Source of the DNA: Verrucomicrobiota bacterium | Lineage (GTDB): Bacteria > Verrucomicrobiota > Verrucomicrobiia > Limisphaerales > J093 | Direction of reading: 5' to 3' | Assembly: GCA_027493615.1 (NCBI GenBank) | Contig: JAOSKK010000038.1 | Span: 843,333 to 907,332 of the forward strand | DNA length: 64,000 nt | Shown here: positions 17,615 to 26,791 of the stretch, piece after piece | Layout of the letters: every line of letters begins with the position of its first letter | Numbering within the stretch: position 1 is the first letter of the stretch | Program-made: the position numbers and the translations under genes | Notes under the pieces: model-generated | The model's database searches: none | Told to the model about the DNA's origin: nothing | Seen by the model: the letters and a program-made list of their open reading frames with translations, nothing else

Positions 17615-18970
17615 TCAGAGCACCTGGGTCACGCCCGGCACGGGGTGAGGGTAGGCGCCGTCGGGTCCGGGCAGGACGGGCGGGGCGGCGTTCCAGTCAT
17701 AGCGTTCCGGGGCCAGCACGCGGTTTGAAGCGAACGCCTCTTCCCACGTGATCCGCTGGCCGCTGTGCGTGGCCATGCGGCCGAGGATGGCGAGCATTGT
17801 GCTGCGGGCCATCGAGAGGCTGTCGTTGATGGGTTGGCCCGCCTGGATGCCGCCGAACATCTCGCGGTACCGATTGATCTCTGGCATCTCAGTTTCCTCC
17901 GGGGGACGCCACCGAAGCTCGCCGGTAGGGGAGTAGATGCCGGTCTGTTTCGCGGGGCCGCCGCGTCGCAGTTGCCCCTTGGTGCCGAAGACCGTCGCAT
18001 AGACGCCGTTGAAGCACCCCGATTGCTGGCGCGTCAGGGCGTAGACGTGGGGGCCGTTCGCATACTCGTAGACGACCGAGTGGTGGTCGAAGATGTCGCC
18101 AAACTTCGGGTCAACGCGCTGGGAGCGTCCGCCGTAGCCCCAGGCATGCAGCGGGGGCGTCTCCCGCAGGAGCCAGCCCACGAAGTCCAGGAAGTGGACG
18201 TGCTGCTCGACCAGATGGTCCCCCGAGAGCCAGGTGAAGTAGTACCAGTTCCGCAACTGGAACTCCATCTCGGTCCAGTCCGGCTGGCGTCCCCGGTGCC
18301 ACAGCGGACCGGTGTTGTAGACGCCCTCGATGGCCACGATGTCGCCGATCTCGCCCTCCTGCACGCGTCGCACCTCCTCACGCGCCGCCGGCGAGTAGCG
18401 TGTCTGGAAGCCGCTCACGAAGCTGAGTTGCTTCTGGCGGGCCTTCTCGCCGGCCGCCAGGACACGCCGCACGCCCGGGGCATCCACCGCCATCGGCTTC
18501 TCCGCAAACACATGGACCCCGGCCTCGACACAGGCCTCGAGGTGCATGGGCCGGAAATGCGGGGTCTCTGCCAACACGACCACCTGCACCCCGCTCTCGA
18601 GCAGCTCCCGGACGGCTTCGAGCCCTGTGAAGCAGCGGCCCGCGACGTTCACCTGGCTGCGGAAACGCGACTCGAGCTGGCCGCGCGCGCCCTCGAGCCG
18701 GTCGGCAAAGGCATCTGCCATGGCATGGAGCCGGGCGGCGGGGTTCGCGGCCAGCGCGTTCGCGATCGAGCCGGAGCCGCGTCCGCCGCAGCCCACCAGG
18801 CCGATCTTCAGGACGTCGTTGCCGGCCGCATGGACGGTCCGGTCCAGGGCCAGGGTTGCCGCGACCGAGGCGCCGGCGAGGGCGCCGGAGGTGGCAAGAA
18901 ATCGGCGCCGCGTTTGACCCGCATACAGCGAAATGGGTTCTGAGATCATTGGTTCTTCGGCTTGGTTCAT
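17615..18970 (-). CDS. Gfo/Idh/MocA family oxidoreductase, Tat-exported
   Basis: 451 residues, intact. A twin-arginine signal 'TRRRFLATSGALAGAS' lies near residue 20. The Rossmann fold begins 'LKIGLVGCGGRGSG' near 55; the Gfo/Idh signature 'HVFAEKPMAVD' is near 150, where the EKP Lys is the usual catalytic/cofactor residue. C-terminal domain from about 185 ('LSGDHLVEQHVHFLDFVGWLL'). Members use tightly bound NAD(P) to oxidise or reduce sugars; in this phylum they often accompany polysaccharide breakdown. Start at 18970, or the Met eight codons in. Confidence 0.92.
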   Translation of the reverse strand: MNQAEEPMISEPISLYAGQTRRRFLATSGALAGASVAATLALDRTVHAAGNDVLKIGLVGCGGRGSGSIANALAANPAARLHAMADAFADRLEGARGQLESRFRSQVNVAGRCFTGLEAVRELLESGVQVVVLAETPHFRPMHLEACVEAGVHVFAEKPMAVDAPGVRRVLAAGEKARQKQLSFVSGFQTRYSPAAREEVRRVQEGEIGDIVAIEGVYNTGPLWHRGRQPDWTEMEFQLRNWYYFTWLSGDHLVEQHVHFLDFVGWLLRETPPLHAWGYGGRSQRVDPKFGDIFDHHSVVYEYANGPHVYALTRQQSGCFNGVYATVFGTKGQLRRGGPAKQTGIYSPTGELRWRPPEETEMPEINRYREMFGGIQAGQPINDSLSMARSTMLAILGRMATHSGQRITWEEAFASNRVLAPERYDWNAAPPVLPGPDGAYPHPVPGVTQVL

Positions 18971-18972
18971 AC

Positions 18973-19200
18973 CCGCAGCGTAGGCCGGCGGGAATCCACA
19001 TCAAGCCCGGTTTCCCGCTCGATCCCCATGTTCCGAGCGGGGGCCTGGTGCGGGAGGGCCAACTGCTGATGGACTTCCATTCGTTTCCGCTGCGCATCAA
19101 GGAAGTGCCGGACCGGCCGCACGAAGCCGTGCTCGAGCTGGGCTTCGCCTTGACCTGCGGCGGCCTGGCGCGGGTGCGTTCGCCAACGCGCCGGTGGAGG
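18973..19200 (+). pseudogene. Possible gene remnant of unknown family
   Basis: Between the oxidoreductase start and a palindromic repeat the plus strand reads 'HIKPGFPLDPHVPSGGLV' then 'MDFHSFPLRIKEVPDRPHEA'. It looks like real protein (balanced composition, alternating strands) but has no start, no stop before the repeat, and I do not recognise it. In this frame the upstream sequence is antisense to the oxidoreductase. Likely a leftover internal segment of a deleted gene. Confidence 0.4.
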
Positions 19201-19224
19201 AGAGTAGTGTGGGAGGGAAGACCC

Positions 19225-19326
19225 AAAGCGCCGCTGGAAGACGGCGCACTCCAAACGCTCCGCGCTCGCCGGGCGGTGTGAGGTTCGCGAAGCGTCTGGA
19301 GTGCGGGCGCTTCAGCGCCGCTTTGC
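19225..19326. repeat. Long inverted repeat, 'GCACTCCAGACGCT' family
   Basis: The left arm starts AAAGCGCCGCTGGAAG and contains GCACTCCAAACGCT. The right arm contains AGCGTCTGGAGTGC and ends CGCCGCTTT, roughly complementary over 34 bases with a GC-rich loop. A second copy is nested at 28586-28685. It sits about 55 bases past the expected end of the peroxiredoxin gene. Confidence 0.8.
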
Positions 19327-19380
19327 GTGGCGGTCAGGCTCTCCGGCAGCACTCGGTAGCCGGGACGAGGGATTACGGCG

Positions 19381-19861
19381 TCAGGCCCCTTCGCCGCAGC
19401 CAGCACTTCGGCCGCGTGTTGCTCCGGCTTGACCTGCGGCCAGATGCGCCGGATCCGCCCGTCGGGACCAATCAGGAACGTCACCCGGTGCGTGCCCTGG
19501 TACTTCCGCCCCATGAAGGTTTTCTCCCCCAGACGCCGTACGCGGTGACGATGCGCTTGTCTTCGTCGGCCAGCAACGGGAACGGCAGCTTGAACTTCTC
19601 CGCGAACTTCGCGTGCGACTTCACGGGGTCGGTGCTGACGCCCAGCACGACCACGCCGGCCTGTTCGAAGGCCTTCCAGCCGTCGCGAAATCCGCACGCC
19701 TCCTTCGTGCACCCCGGGGTGTCGTCCTTGGGATAGAAGTACAGCACGACCTGACGTCCCTTGAGGTCCGCCAGCGAGACGGTGTCGCCGTTCTGGGTCA
19801 CGGCGGAAAACGCCGGGGCGGGATCGCCCACCTTCAGTTTCAACTCGAGTGGTTTGGCCAT
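19381..19861 (-). CDS. bcp: Thioredoxin-dependent peroxiredoxin, Bcp/PrxQ type; frame breaks
   Basis: Reduces hydroperoxides using thioredoxin. Peroxidatic Cys51 in 'YFYPKDDTPGCT' and resolving Cys56 in 'KEACGFRDG', the PrxQ spacing. Starts 'MAKPLELKLKVGDPAPAF' at 19861. A base is missing in the C run 19526-19530: repair changes 'GVWGRKPSW' to 'GVWGEKTFMGRKYQGTHRV', the conserved continuation. A second discrepancy in the C run 19386-19389 hides the stop; one more base there ends the protein at 19381 after 'VLAAAKGA', about 160 residues, normal size. Without repair the frame runs on through the oxidoreductase gene. Confidence 0.88.
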
Positions 19862-19967
19862 GGTCAACGCCGCAACGCGGACCGTCCTTGTTGCGCGGCA
19901 GGCAAGATGCCGTGGGCGGGGCGGGGCGCCAAGGAGAAGCGACCGCTTCCTTCTCGACCGCTTCCGG

Positions 19968-20047
19968 GAAGCGGGCTGTTCCTCTTGGACCTGCCCAGGG
20001 GCCATGAACCGCGGAGGGTGCAGGCTGGAAGCCCGCACCACAGGTTC
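19968..20047. repeat. Intergenic repeat, 'GGTGCAGGCTGGAAGCCCGC' family
   Basis: Closely matches 4105-4180: the shared string GGGCCATGAACCGC, then the GGTGCAGGCTGGAAGCCCGC core and ACCACAGG. Lies in the 289-base space between bcp and the LamG gene. Confidence 0.8.
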
Positions 20048-20150
20048 ATGGAATGGACGGTGCGCCGGTCCGCGGTCAGCCACCGCGAACCGGCGCGCAC
20101 GTTGTCCAACAACCGCCAGCCTTTCCGGGCCGGCCGGCGAATGATCCGGG

Positions 20151-23094
20151 CTAGCGGCGGGCGCGGTAGAACCGGGCACCTTCCGCCGGCGCGGTCTTGT
20201 GGGGGGACGTGGCTCCCTCGACCGCGGACCAGGGGCCGTTGACGGCGGGGGCGGCTTCGAGGACGCCCGCGGTCCAGGCGACTTCGACCTCGGCACCGGA
20301 GCGGGCGATGGTCAGCGACGGCGCCTGACCCCCCACCGGTTCACTGTAGCCGAAGGCGCGCGGCAGGGTGTTGTTGTAGCCGGACTTGCTGAGGTAGAAG
20401 TCGTCAAACCAGGCGCTCTCGCCCGTGTTGTTGCCGGCCACGAACAGCTTGTCGAGGTCCGGCGTCATGGCGCCGAGGATGACGTCCGGCGTGAAGGGAT
20501 CCCGGTCGCTGAGGTACTCGGTGAAGAGGGTCGTGCGGGCGGCATCCCCTCCTTCTGGAGGTAGACCGAGAAGATGTCGTAGGGCGAGGCCGGGTCGCTC
20601 ATGGGCACGTTGCGGATGTCGATCCACACCGCGTAAACGGCGTTGCGCGCCAGCGGATCGAGGCCGTACTCGATGGGGAACCGACGCCGTTGCGGACCCC
20701 GGGGAACCAGTCGACCAGGGTGGTGTCGTGGTTGGCGTAGAAGACGGGGCCGATGTTGCTCTCGGCATCGCCATACGCGCGGATGTTCTTGTCCGTCAGA
20801 CCGAGGATGTGCTGGAGCGCCGCGGTGGGTTGTCCGCGCGGCATCATGCGGAAGAACAGGGTGCGCTGCTGGCCTTCGGTGATCCTGAGCGAGCCCAGCG
20901 CGAGCAGGGCGGCGCTGTCGGTGCTGCGGATGCTCAACAGGCGGTTGCCCTGCAGGTCCTCCACCTGGGCAAAGTCGCCGCGCAGATCCCGCCACCAACC
21001 CGTGGCCGACAGGGGTCCGACCGTGTAGCGGTCGAAGTTGTCGACCAGGGTCCAGTTCGCGGCCACGCCGTCGATGACGGTGACGGTGGTCTGCGCCGTG
21101 AGGATCTCCGCCCCACGTTGGATGGTGAGGGTGTAGGTGGTGGTCTGGTCCGGGGTGACCGTCCGGTTGCCGGCGCCGGCAATGGTCTGGGCGGTGACGT
21201 CGCCGAGGCCGGGCGTGATGGTGATCTGGGTGGCGCTCTTGCTCACATCCCAGCGCAGGGTTACCGAGTCGCCGGCGGCGACGGCGGGGAGGTCGGGTTT
21301 GAAGAGGTTGATCGCCAGGGGCTGGACCTCGGCCGGCGGCGTGGGCATGACAGCCGTGGCGAGCAACTGAACCTCGGCTTCGCTCAAGGCACGATTCCAG
21401 ATCACGACGTCGTCAATCTGGCCCGTGAACCAGGCCGAGGGCGTTGCCCGGAGGATGCCGCCGATCGTCGTGGTATCGAGCGTCAACGGCCGGACCGGTC
21501 CGAGCACGATGTCATCGAGCATGCCGTCGATGTACATGACCGCGGTCATGACGCCGCTGATCTCCCGCTGGACATAGGCGATATGGTGCCAGGTGTCGTC
21601 GAAGGCGATGCCCGTCGAGTGGCGGTGATCCCCGCTGGTGGCGCCGGTGTCGGTGCGGATGTAGCTGTCCACAGTGCCATCGGCGCCGGTGTTGTGGGTG
21701 CCGATGTTGAAGAGGGGTTGGGTATTCTTGGTGGAGCCCTCGGAGAACACACGTTTGTCAGACTGGATCGCGCCCTTGACCCAGAGCGAAACCGAGAAGT
21801 TGGGGTGCTGGTACATCGGCAGGGCCTCGCCCGGGGCGTGGATGCGGGTGAGCATCGTCTGGCGGTCGAGGTTGAACTCGAAACAATTGCCCCACTTGCC
21901 GGGCTTCACGTCGGCGGCGGTGAGGTTGACGAGGTCGAGGTCGAAGCCGCGCGCGACGTCGGGGGTCTTGGTGCCTTGCACCTCATCGAGCGGCCAGTAG
22001 GCCAGGACGCCGTTGGTGAGGTTGGGTGCCGGTGGTGCGCCGACCTGGAGGACGGCGGCCGCGCTGCTGGTGGTGCCGGCGGCGTTGCTGACCTGAAGGC
22101 GGTATTCGCCCGAGTCGGAGGCCTTAAGGTCGGTCAGCGTCAACGTGGGTCCGTTGGCGCCCGGGACGAGGGCGTCGCCCTTGTACCATTCGTAGGTGAG
22201 CGGCCGGGTGCCGCTGGCGCCTGCGCGCAGGGTGTACGTGTCGCCGACCCAGAGATCGGTCGCGCCACTCGGATGCTGGGTGATGGTGGGGGCGAAGGTC
22301 GGCACCGGAGTCTGGATGCCGTTGTTCATGACGGCCTGGATCTCGGCGGCCGTGAGGGCGCGCTCCCAGAGGGCGACGTCGTCGATGGCGCCGGCGAAGT
22401 AGGCGCCCACGTTGGCGCCCAAGCCGCGCACGATGGCGCCGATCGAGGTGGTGTCCTGGGCGAACGTGCCGCGCGTGTACGTGGGCGTCAGGTCCTGCAC
22501 GCCGTCGATGTAGAGGGTGACGGCGCCGTTGACATCGACCAGGGCGATGTGATGCCACTCACCGTCGAAGCCGGCGGCGGTCGAGTGGAGGTGGTTCAGT
22601 TGCACGCCCCCGGTCGAGTTGCGGAAGAAGAGGTCGACGGTGCCGTCGGTGCCGGCGTTGTGGGTGCCGATGTTGACCAGCGGGTTGTTGTTGCTGTCGA
22701 GGCTGTTGCTTTCGGAGAAGGCCCGGCGATCGCTCTGGCCGGTGCCCACGCCCTTCACCCACAGGGCAATCGTGAAGCTCGGGTGCCGGGAGATGGGCAG
22801 CCCGGTGTCGACCCCTGGCTCGGTCGTGAACATGGCGTACTGCGTGGCACCGTCGAAGGACATCGCCTGGCCGCGTTTCCCGGCCACCAGGGCCGAGGGA
22901 TCCAGAAACCAGAGGGTCAGGTGGTTGCCGCCGACAAGGTCCGGTGTCGTAGACCAGTCGCCTGACATGGTGTCCAGCGGGTAGTAGGAGACCAGTCCCT
23001 GGCGGACGTCAGCCGCACGGAGGGCGGTCAAGCCCAGGCCCAGGCCCAAAGCCAGGGCGAGACTACCAGGAAGGAGTTGGTTCTTCATGGCCAT
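20151..23094 (-). CDS. Secreted protein with two LamG-type domains and Ig-like domains; two frame breaks
   Basis: About 981 residues after repair. Signal peptide ('LLPGSLALALGLGLGLTALRA' region). First LamG/concanavalin-like domain at about 30-230 ('GNHLTLWFLDP', 'GEWHHIALVDVNGAVTLYIDG', 'GAIDDVALWERALTAAEI'). An Ig-like domain at about 245-325 ('PLTYEWYKGDALVPGA', 'DSGEYRLQVSNAAG'). A second LamG domain at about 335-560 repeats the same motifs. Further beta domains carry 'TITPGLGDVTAQTI'. Deletions near 20681 and in the C run 20546-20549 break the last quarter; repair restores 'YGLDPLARNAVYAVWIDI' and 'GDAARTTLFTEYLS'. Probable surface glycan-binding or adhesion protein. Confidence 0.85.
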
Positions 23095-23270
23095 ATCTTT
23101 GTTGTGGTTGCATTGAATCACGTCTCCCGGCCCACAGCGCATGAGCGGGCTGTTCCGGGCTGGTGATGGCAGAGTTTCGGGCGGCGCAACGTCCGCTGTC
23201 CAGTCTCAACGGCGGAAAATGCGGGAAGCCTGCGCCACCGGTGCATGGGGCGCCTCCCTCGGGCTCAGCC

Positions 23271-23346
23271 CCATCCCCGATGTTCGCAATCAGCCGGGAA
23301 TCCAGAATGGCGACTCGCCCCAACGATGCCGGACATCGGGGATGGG
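23271..23346. repeat. Inverted repeat, 'CCGATGTTCG' family
   Basis: Left arm about 23273-23298 (CATCCCCGATGTTCGCAATC), right arm about 23326-23346 (ATGCCGGACATCGGGGATGG). It is more diverged than the copies at 4207-4277 and 15309-15383. It occupies the 360-base space between the DUF6807 and LamG genes, where no other feature is visible. Confidence 0.75.
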
Positions 23347-23454
23347 AGAGTTGACGGGGTGCCCCTGGATCGGCTCAGGGACCACGAGCCGAACTGGAGG
23401 GGGCCCTCTCTGCAATCTCCATTCTGCCTTCGGCATTCCGGTTCCTCGGGAGGG

Positions 23455-25333
23455 TCAGCGGCTCCAGGCCTCGAACCAGCGGTCGATCGCCGCGCGGGAG
23501 GGGCGTTCGCATGCACCACCACGCGGTAGCGCAGGCGGAGCACCTCCCCGGGAGCAAACACCACCGCGCCGCCGTCGAGCCAGTTCAGCGGGGTGGGCGA
23601 GAAGAAGCCGTAGTCCCGCGTGAACCAGGGCTCGGGGAACCAGCGGTTGGTCGGATGGGACAGGATCGTCACGCCTTCCGTCACCCCGGCCCGGTTGCCC
23701 CGGTAGTCCGCCCAGGGCGCGGGGTGGCCAAAGGTGGCCTTTTCGCCGGTTTCGCCGTGCGCATTCATGAGCGTGCCGCCGCCCGTGACAGCCAGGTCGG
23801 GGGCCATCCGGGCCGCAAAGAGCGAGTGATTGTTCTGCTCGATTCTGACCGCGGTGCGGGCGGTCAACGTGATGTCGAAGTCGAGGAACCTGACGTCAGG
23901 ATCCGGCGCCGATACGGTGATCCGGCGCACATCGTCAAACGGGGCCTCCGCCCCGGGCCGTTCCCACCGGCAGGTCTGTTCGAACTCGATGTGTTCCCCG
24001 CGGACCGCACCAACCGCACGGCGTGGGACACGATGCGCCCGCGCTCGAGGCCCTCCTGCCAATAGTTGCCCCCGTTGACCCGGTCGCAGCCAAAGAAGAT
24101 CGAGCTGTGATGCGGGTAGGGTTCGGTCTGGTGCACGGTGACCGTACGACCGGAACGCGGCCCGAGCACGGGGGTAGAAGTACGGATACTTGCTGTCGGG
24201 GCCGAAGAGGTACTCGGTGAACGGCGCGTCGTTCACCCGGATGACCACGCGATCCGCCCGGGCCTCGGCGGTCACCCGTTGGCCCGCTGGTGTTGCCGCG
24301 GCGGTCAGCCCGGAGGTCTTGTGGTCTTCGAACCACCGCCCCGGTTCACTCGCGGCATAATCCGCATAAGCGCGGGCCAACGCGTCGCCATCGGCCGACC
24401 CGCGGTGGATCCAGACCCGGTACCCGCAGCGGATGGGTTCGCCCGGCTCGAATGTCTCCGGTTCGACCCCGGCCAGCCCACGCACAAGACCCCGTAATGC
24501 CGGGTCAGCCACATGGGCGGGTAATCGGGGTGACTGGGCGAGATGAAGATCGCCGCTCCGCTCGGGGTGTCGCGTCCCGCAAAGCGTGCCGAGAGATCAG
24601 CCCAGGGCAGCCGGGTCATGGCCAGGTCATCTGGCCCCTGGCCCAGCGGCGTGGTGATCACGGTTTGCGTGCGCGGCGCGAAGCGCAGGGTCAACCCGCC
24701 GTAGCTCTTGCCCTCCGCACCCGCCAGCGTGACGGGCTGCTCCGTCGGTTCCCACACGAACTCGACGTCCACAGCCCGTCCCTGGGCGGTGGCGCGGTGG
24801 ATGCGGAACCAGGCCTGCTCGCGCAAGACCCGTTTCGCCCCGACGTACCAGCCGTTCTCGACGCCGAGAAGGGCGGTGTCGGGGCCTGTCTCCCGCGCGA
24901 GCCAGTGTTCGAAGCTCTGGCGCACGCCGCGGAGCATCCAGAGGTCGTGGTGGGCCGTGCCGATCTTCACGTGCGGCCAGGCCCAGAACAGACCGCGATG
25001 GTGGGTGTGGTCGGCGGGGAAATCGTCCGTCAACACCTCGCCGTCCAGGCCGTACAGGGGATGGATGTAGGTGCTGCGGGCGCGATCCGCCGGCACGCCC
25101 TCGCGGGTCACCACGCCGTGATGGTACACGAGCACGGGCCGATCGCCCTCCCACAGGCCCAGCGATTCCTCCGAGACCGTCAGGAAACGGAAGGGCGATG
25201 CGGAAGCAGGGGCCGGATTCGCCGCGGGGTTGGGCGGTTCTGCCGCCGACCCGTGCCGGCCCAAGGCCAGGAGCAAGGCAACGAGCGGACCCGCGACGGC
25301 GGCCCGGGGGGCCAGGGAGGAGGTGCGTGACAT
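23455..25333 (-). CDS. DUF6807 (PmoA-like) protein with two related domains, secreted; four frame breaks
   Basis: About 626 residues after repair. Signal peptide at about 1-30. First domain about 45-305: 'RPVLVYHHGVV', 'IHPLYGLDGEVLTDDFPADH', 'HTHHRGLFWAWPHVKIG'. Second domain about 370-610 repeats the pattern: 'YPYFYP', 'PHHSSIFFGCDRVNGGNYWQ', 'HIEFEQTCRWE'. Frame breaks: missing base in 24467-24470, extra base in 24170-24174, missing base near 24000, missing base near 23505. Repaired, the C-terminus reads 'RAAIDRWFEAWSR'. DUF6807 proteins are common in Planctomycetota and Verrucomicrobiota and are of unknown activity. Two domains in one chain is less usual. Confidence 0.8.
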
Positions 25334-25533
25334 AAGGACACTGGTGATGCGTGTGATGGGCCGAGTTTGCCGTGTCGTCTGGCGATCGCCAAGTACCGAG
25401 GCAGGTCACTGGCCACCGCGGGTGAAGCGGCGGGAGATCCGTGCGGGGACGACTGGCACAGTTGGGGAGGCCGGGCGGCCAGGGAATCGTCGCTTGCCAC
25501 CTGGGAGGGCGACGGCGGATACTGGCACCCGCT

Positions 25534-26746
25534 ATGGCAGACTTCTTCCAAACGGGCGCGATTGCCACGTTGCATCGGCTGGGGAAGCCGGATGTGGCGC
25601 GGCTCGAGGCCGAGCTGATCGAGTACACGCAGGAGACGCCGATCGCACTGGTGCTGCCCTGCCACACCCGCGAACTGGGGTCGCCGGCGTTGCGCCAGAT
25701 CCTGCGGGAGCTCAAGCAGGTGCCCTATCTCAAGCAGGTGATCGTGGGGGTGGACGGGGCCACGCTGCGGGACTGGCAACGGGCGCGCAAGCTCTTCGGC
25801 GCCCTGCCGCAGCGGCCGGTCCTGCTGTGGAACGACGGCCCGCGCATGCAGCGCTTGTTCGCGAGGCTGGAGGACGCCGACCTGAGCATCGGGGCTGGCG
25901 GCAAGGGCCGGAACGTCTGGCTTTGCTGGGGCTACCTGATCGCGAGCAACCAGGCGCGGATGGCGGCGATGCACGACTGCGACATCCTGACCTACAGCCG
26001 CGAGATGCTCGCGCGCCTGTGCTACCCGGTGGCGCATCCAAGCCTGGGCTTCGATTTCTGCAAGGGTTACTACGCCCGGTGCAGCACCCAGTTGAACGGC
26101 CGGGTGATGCGCCTGCTGGTCACCCCGCTGTTGCGCGCCTTGAAGAGCATCGTCGGCCAGGCCCCGTTCCTCGTGTATCTCGACACCTACCGCTATCCGC
26201 TGGCGGGGGAGTTTGCGCTGGACGTGGATCTCGTCCGGCGCAACCGCATCCCCCTTCGACTGGGGCCTCGAGATCGGCTTGCTGGCCGAGGTGTACCGCA
26301 ACTGCGCCCCGCGCGCCATCTGCCAGTCCGAGCTGTGCGACAATTACGACCACAAGCACCAGGAGCTGTCCACGCGTGACCCGGAACGCGGGTTGAATCG
26401 GATGGCGGTGGACGTGACCAAGTCCATCTTCGGCCGGATGGCGGCCGAAGGCATCCGGCTCGACGCCGGCCTGTTCGACACCCTGGCGGTGGCCTACCTG
26501 CGGCAGGCCGAGGACATGCTCCGCTTCTATGCCGCGGACGCCGCGGTGAACGGGCTGCGCTTCGCCCGCCATGACGAGGAGAACGCCGTGGCCACCTTCG
26601 CCCGCAGCATCCAGCTCGCGGCGCGCACCTTCCTCAAGGACCCGCTCTGGACGCCCCTCATCCCGAACTGGAATCGGGTCCAGTCCGCCCTGCCCGACTT
26701 CCTCGATGAGTTCGCTCACGCGGTGGGGCTGGACAACCGGCCTTGA
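25534..26746 (+). CDS. GT81-like glycosyltransferase (glucosyl-3-phosphoglycerate synthase-related); one frame break
   Basis: 403 residues after repair. Starts 'MADFFQTGAIATLHRLG', an opening seen in non-actinobacterial glucosyl-3-phosphoglycerate-synthase-like enzymes. GT-A fold with 'PIALVLPCHTREL' near 35, a DxD-type motif 'MHDCDILTY' near 153, and C-terminal 'NYDHKHQELS'. Such enzymes transfer glucose or mannose to 3-phosphoglycerate to start compatible-solute synthesis; the substrate here is not certain. One extra C in the run 26250-26254 breaks the frame; removing it gives 'RIPFDWGLEIGLLAEV'. The neighbouring UDP-sugar dehydrogenase follows 45 bases downstream, with its own promoter-like sequence. 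Confidence 0.75.
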
Positions 26747-26751
26747 CCGGC

Positions 26752-26781
26752 TTGACCGCGTCCCGGGCCGGCCGCTATAAG
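26752..26781 (+). promoter_or_regulatory. Candidate sigma-70-type promoter for the UDP-sugar dehydrogenase gene
   Basis: TTGACC (26752-26757), 18-base spacer, TATAAG (26776-26781). The start codon at 26792 lies ten bases after the -10 box, so the leader would be only a few bases. A second TTGACC at 26743-26748 precedes it. Good match for a GC-rich genome, but untested. Confidence 0.55.
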
Positions 26782-26791
26782 TCCGGCCACC

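Noticed and set aside
20425..22965. 846-codon plus-strand frame opposite the LamG gene
   Set aside because: Antisense shadow of a repetitive, GC-rich coding region; no start context and no domain.
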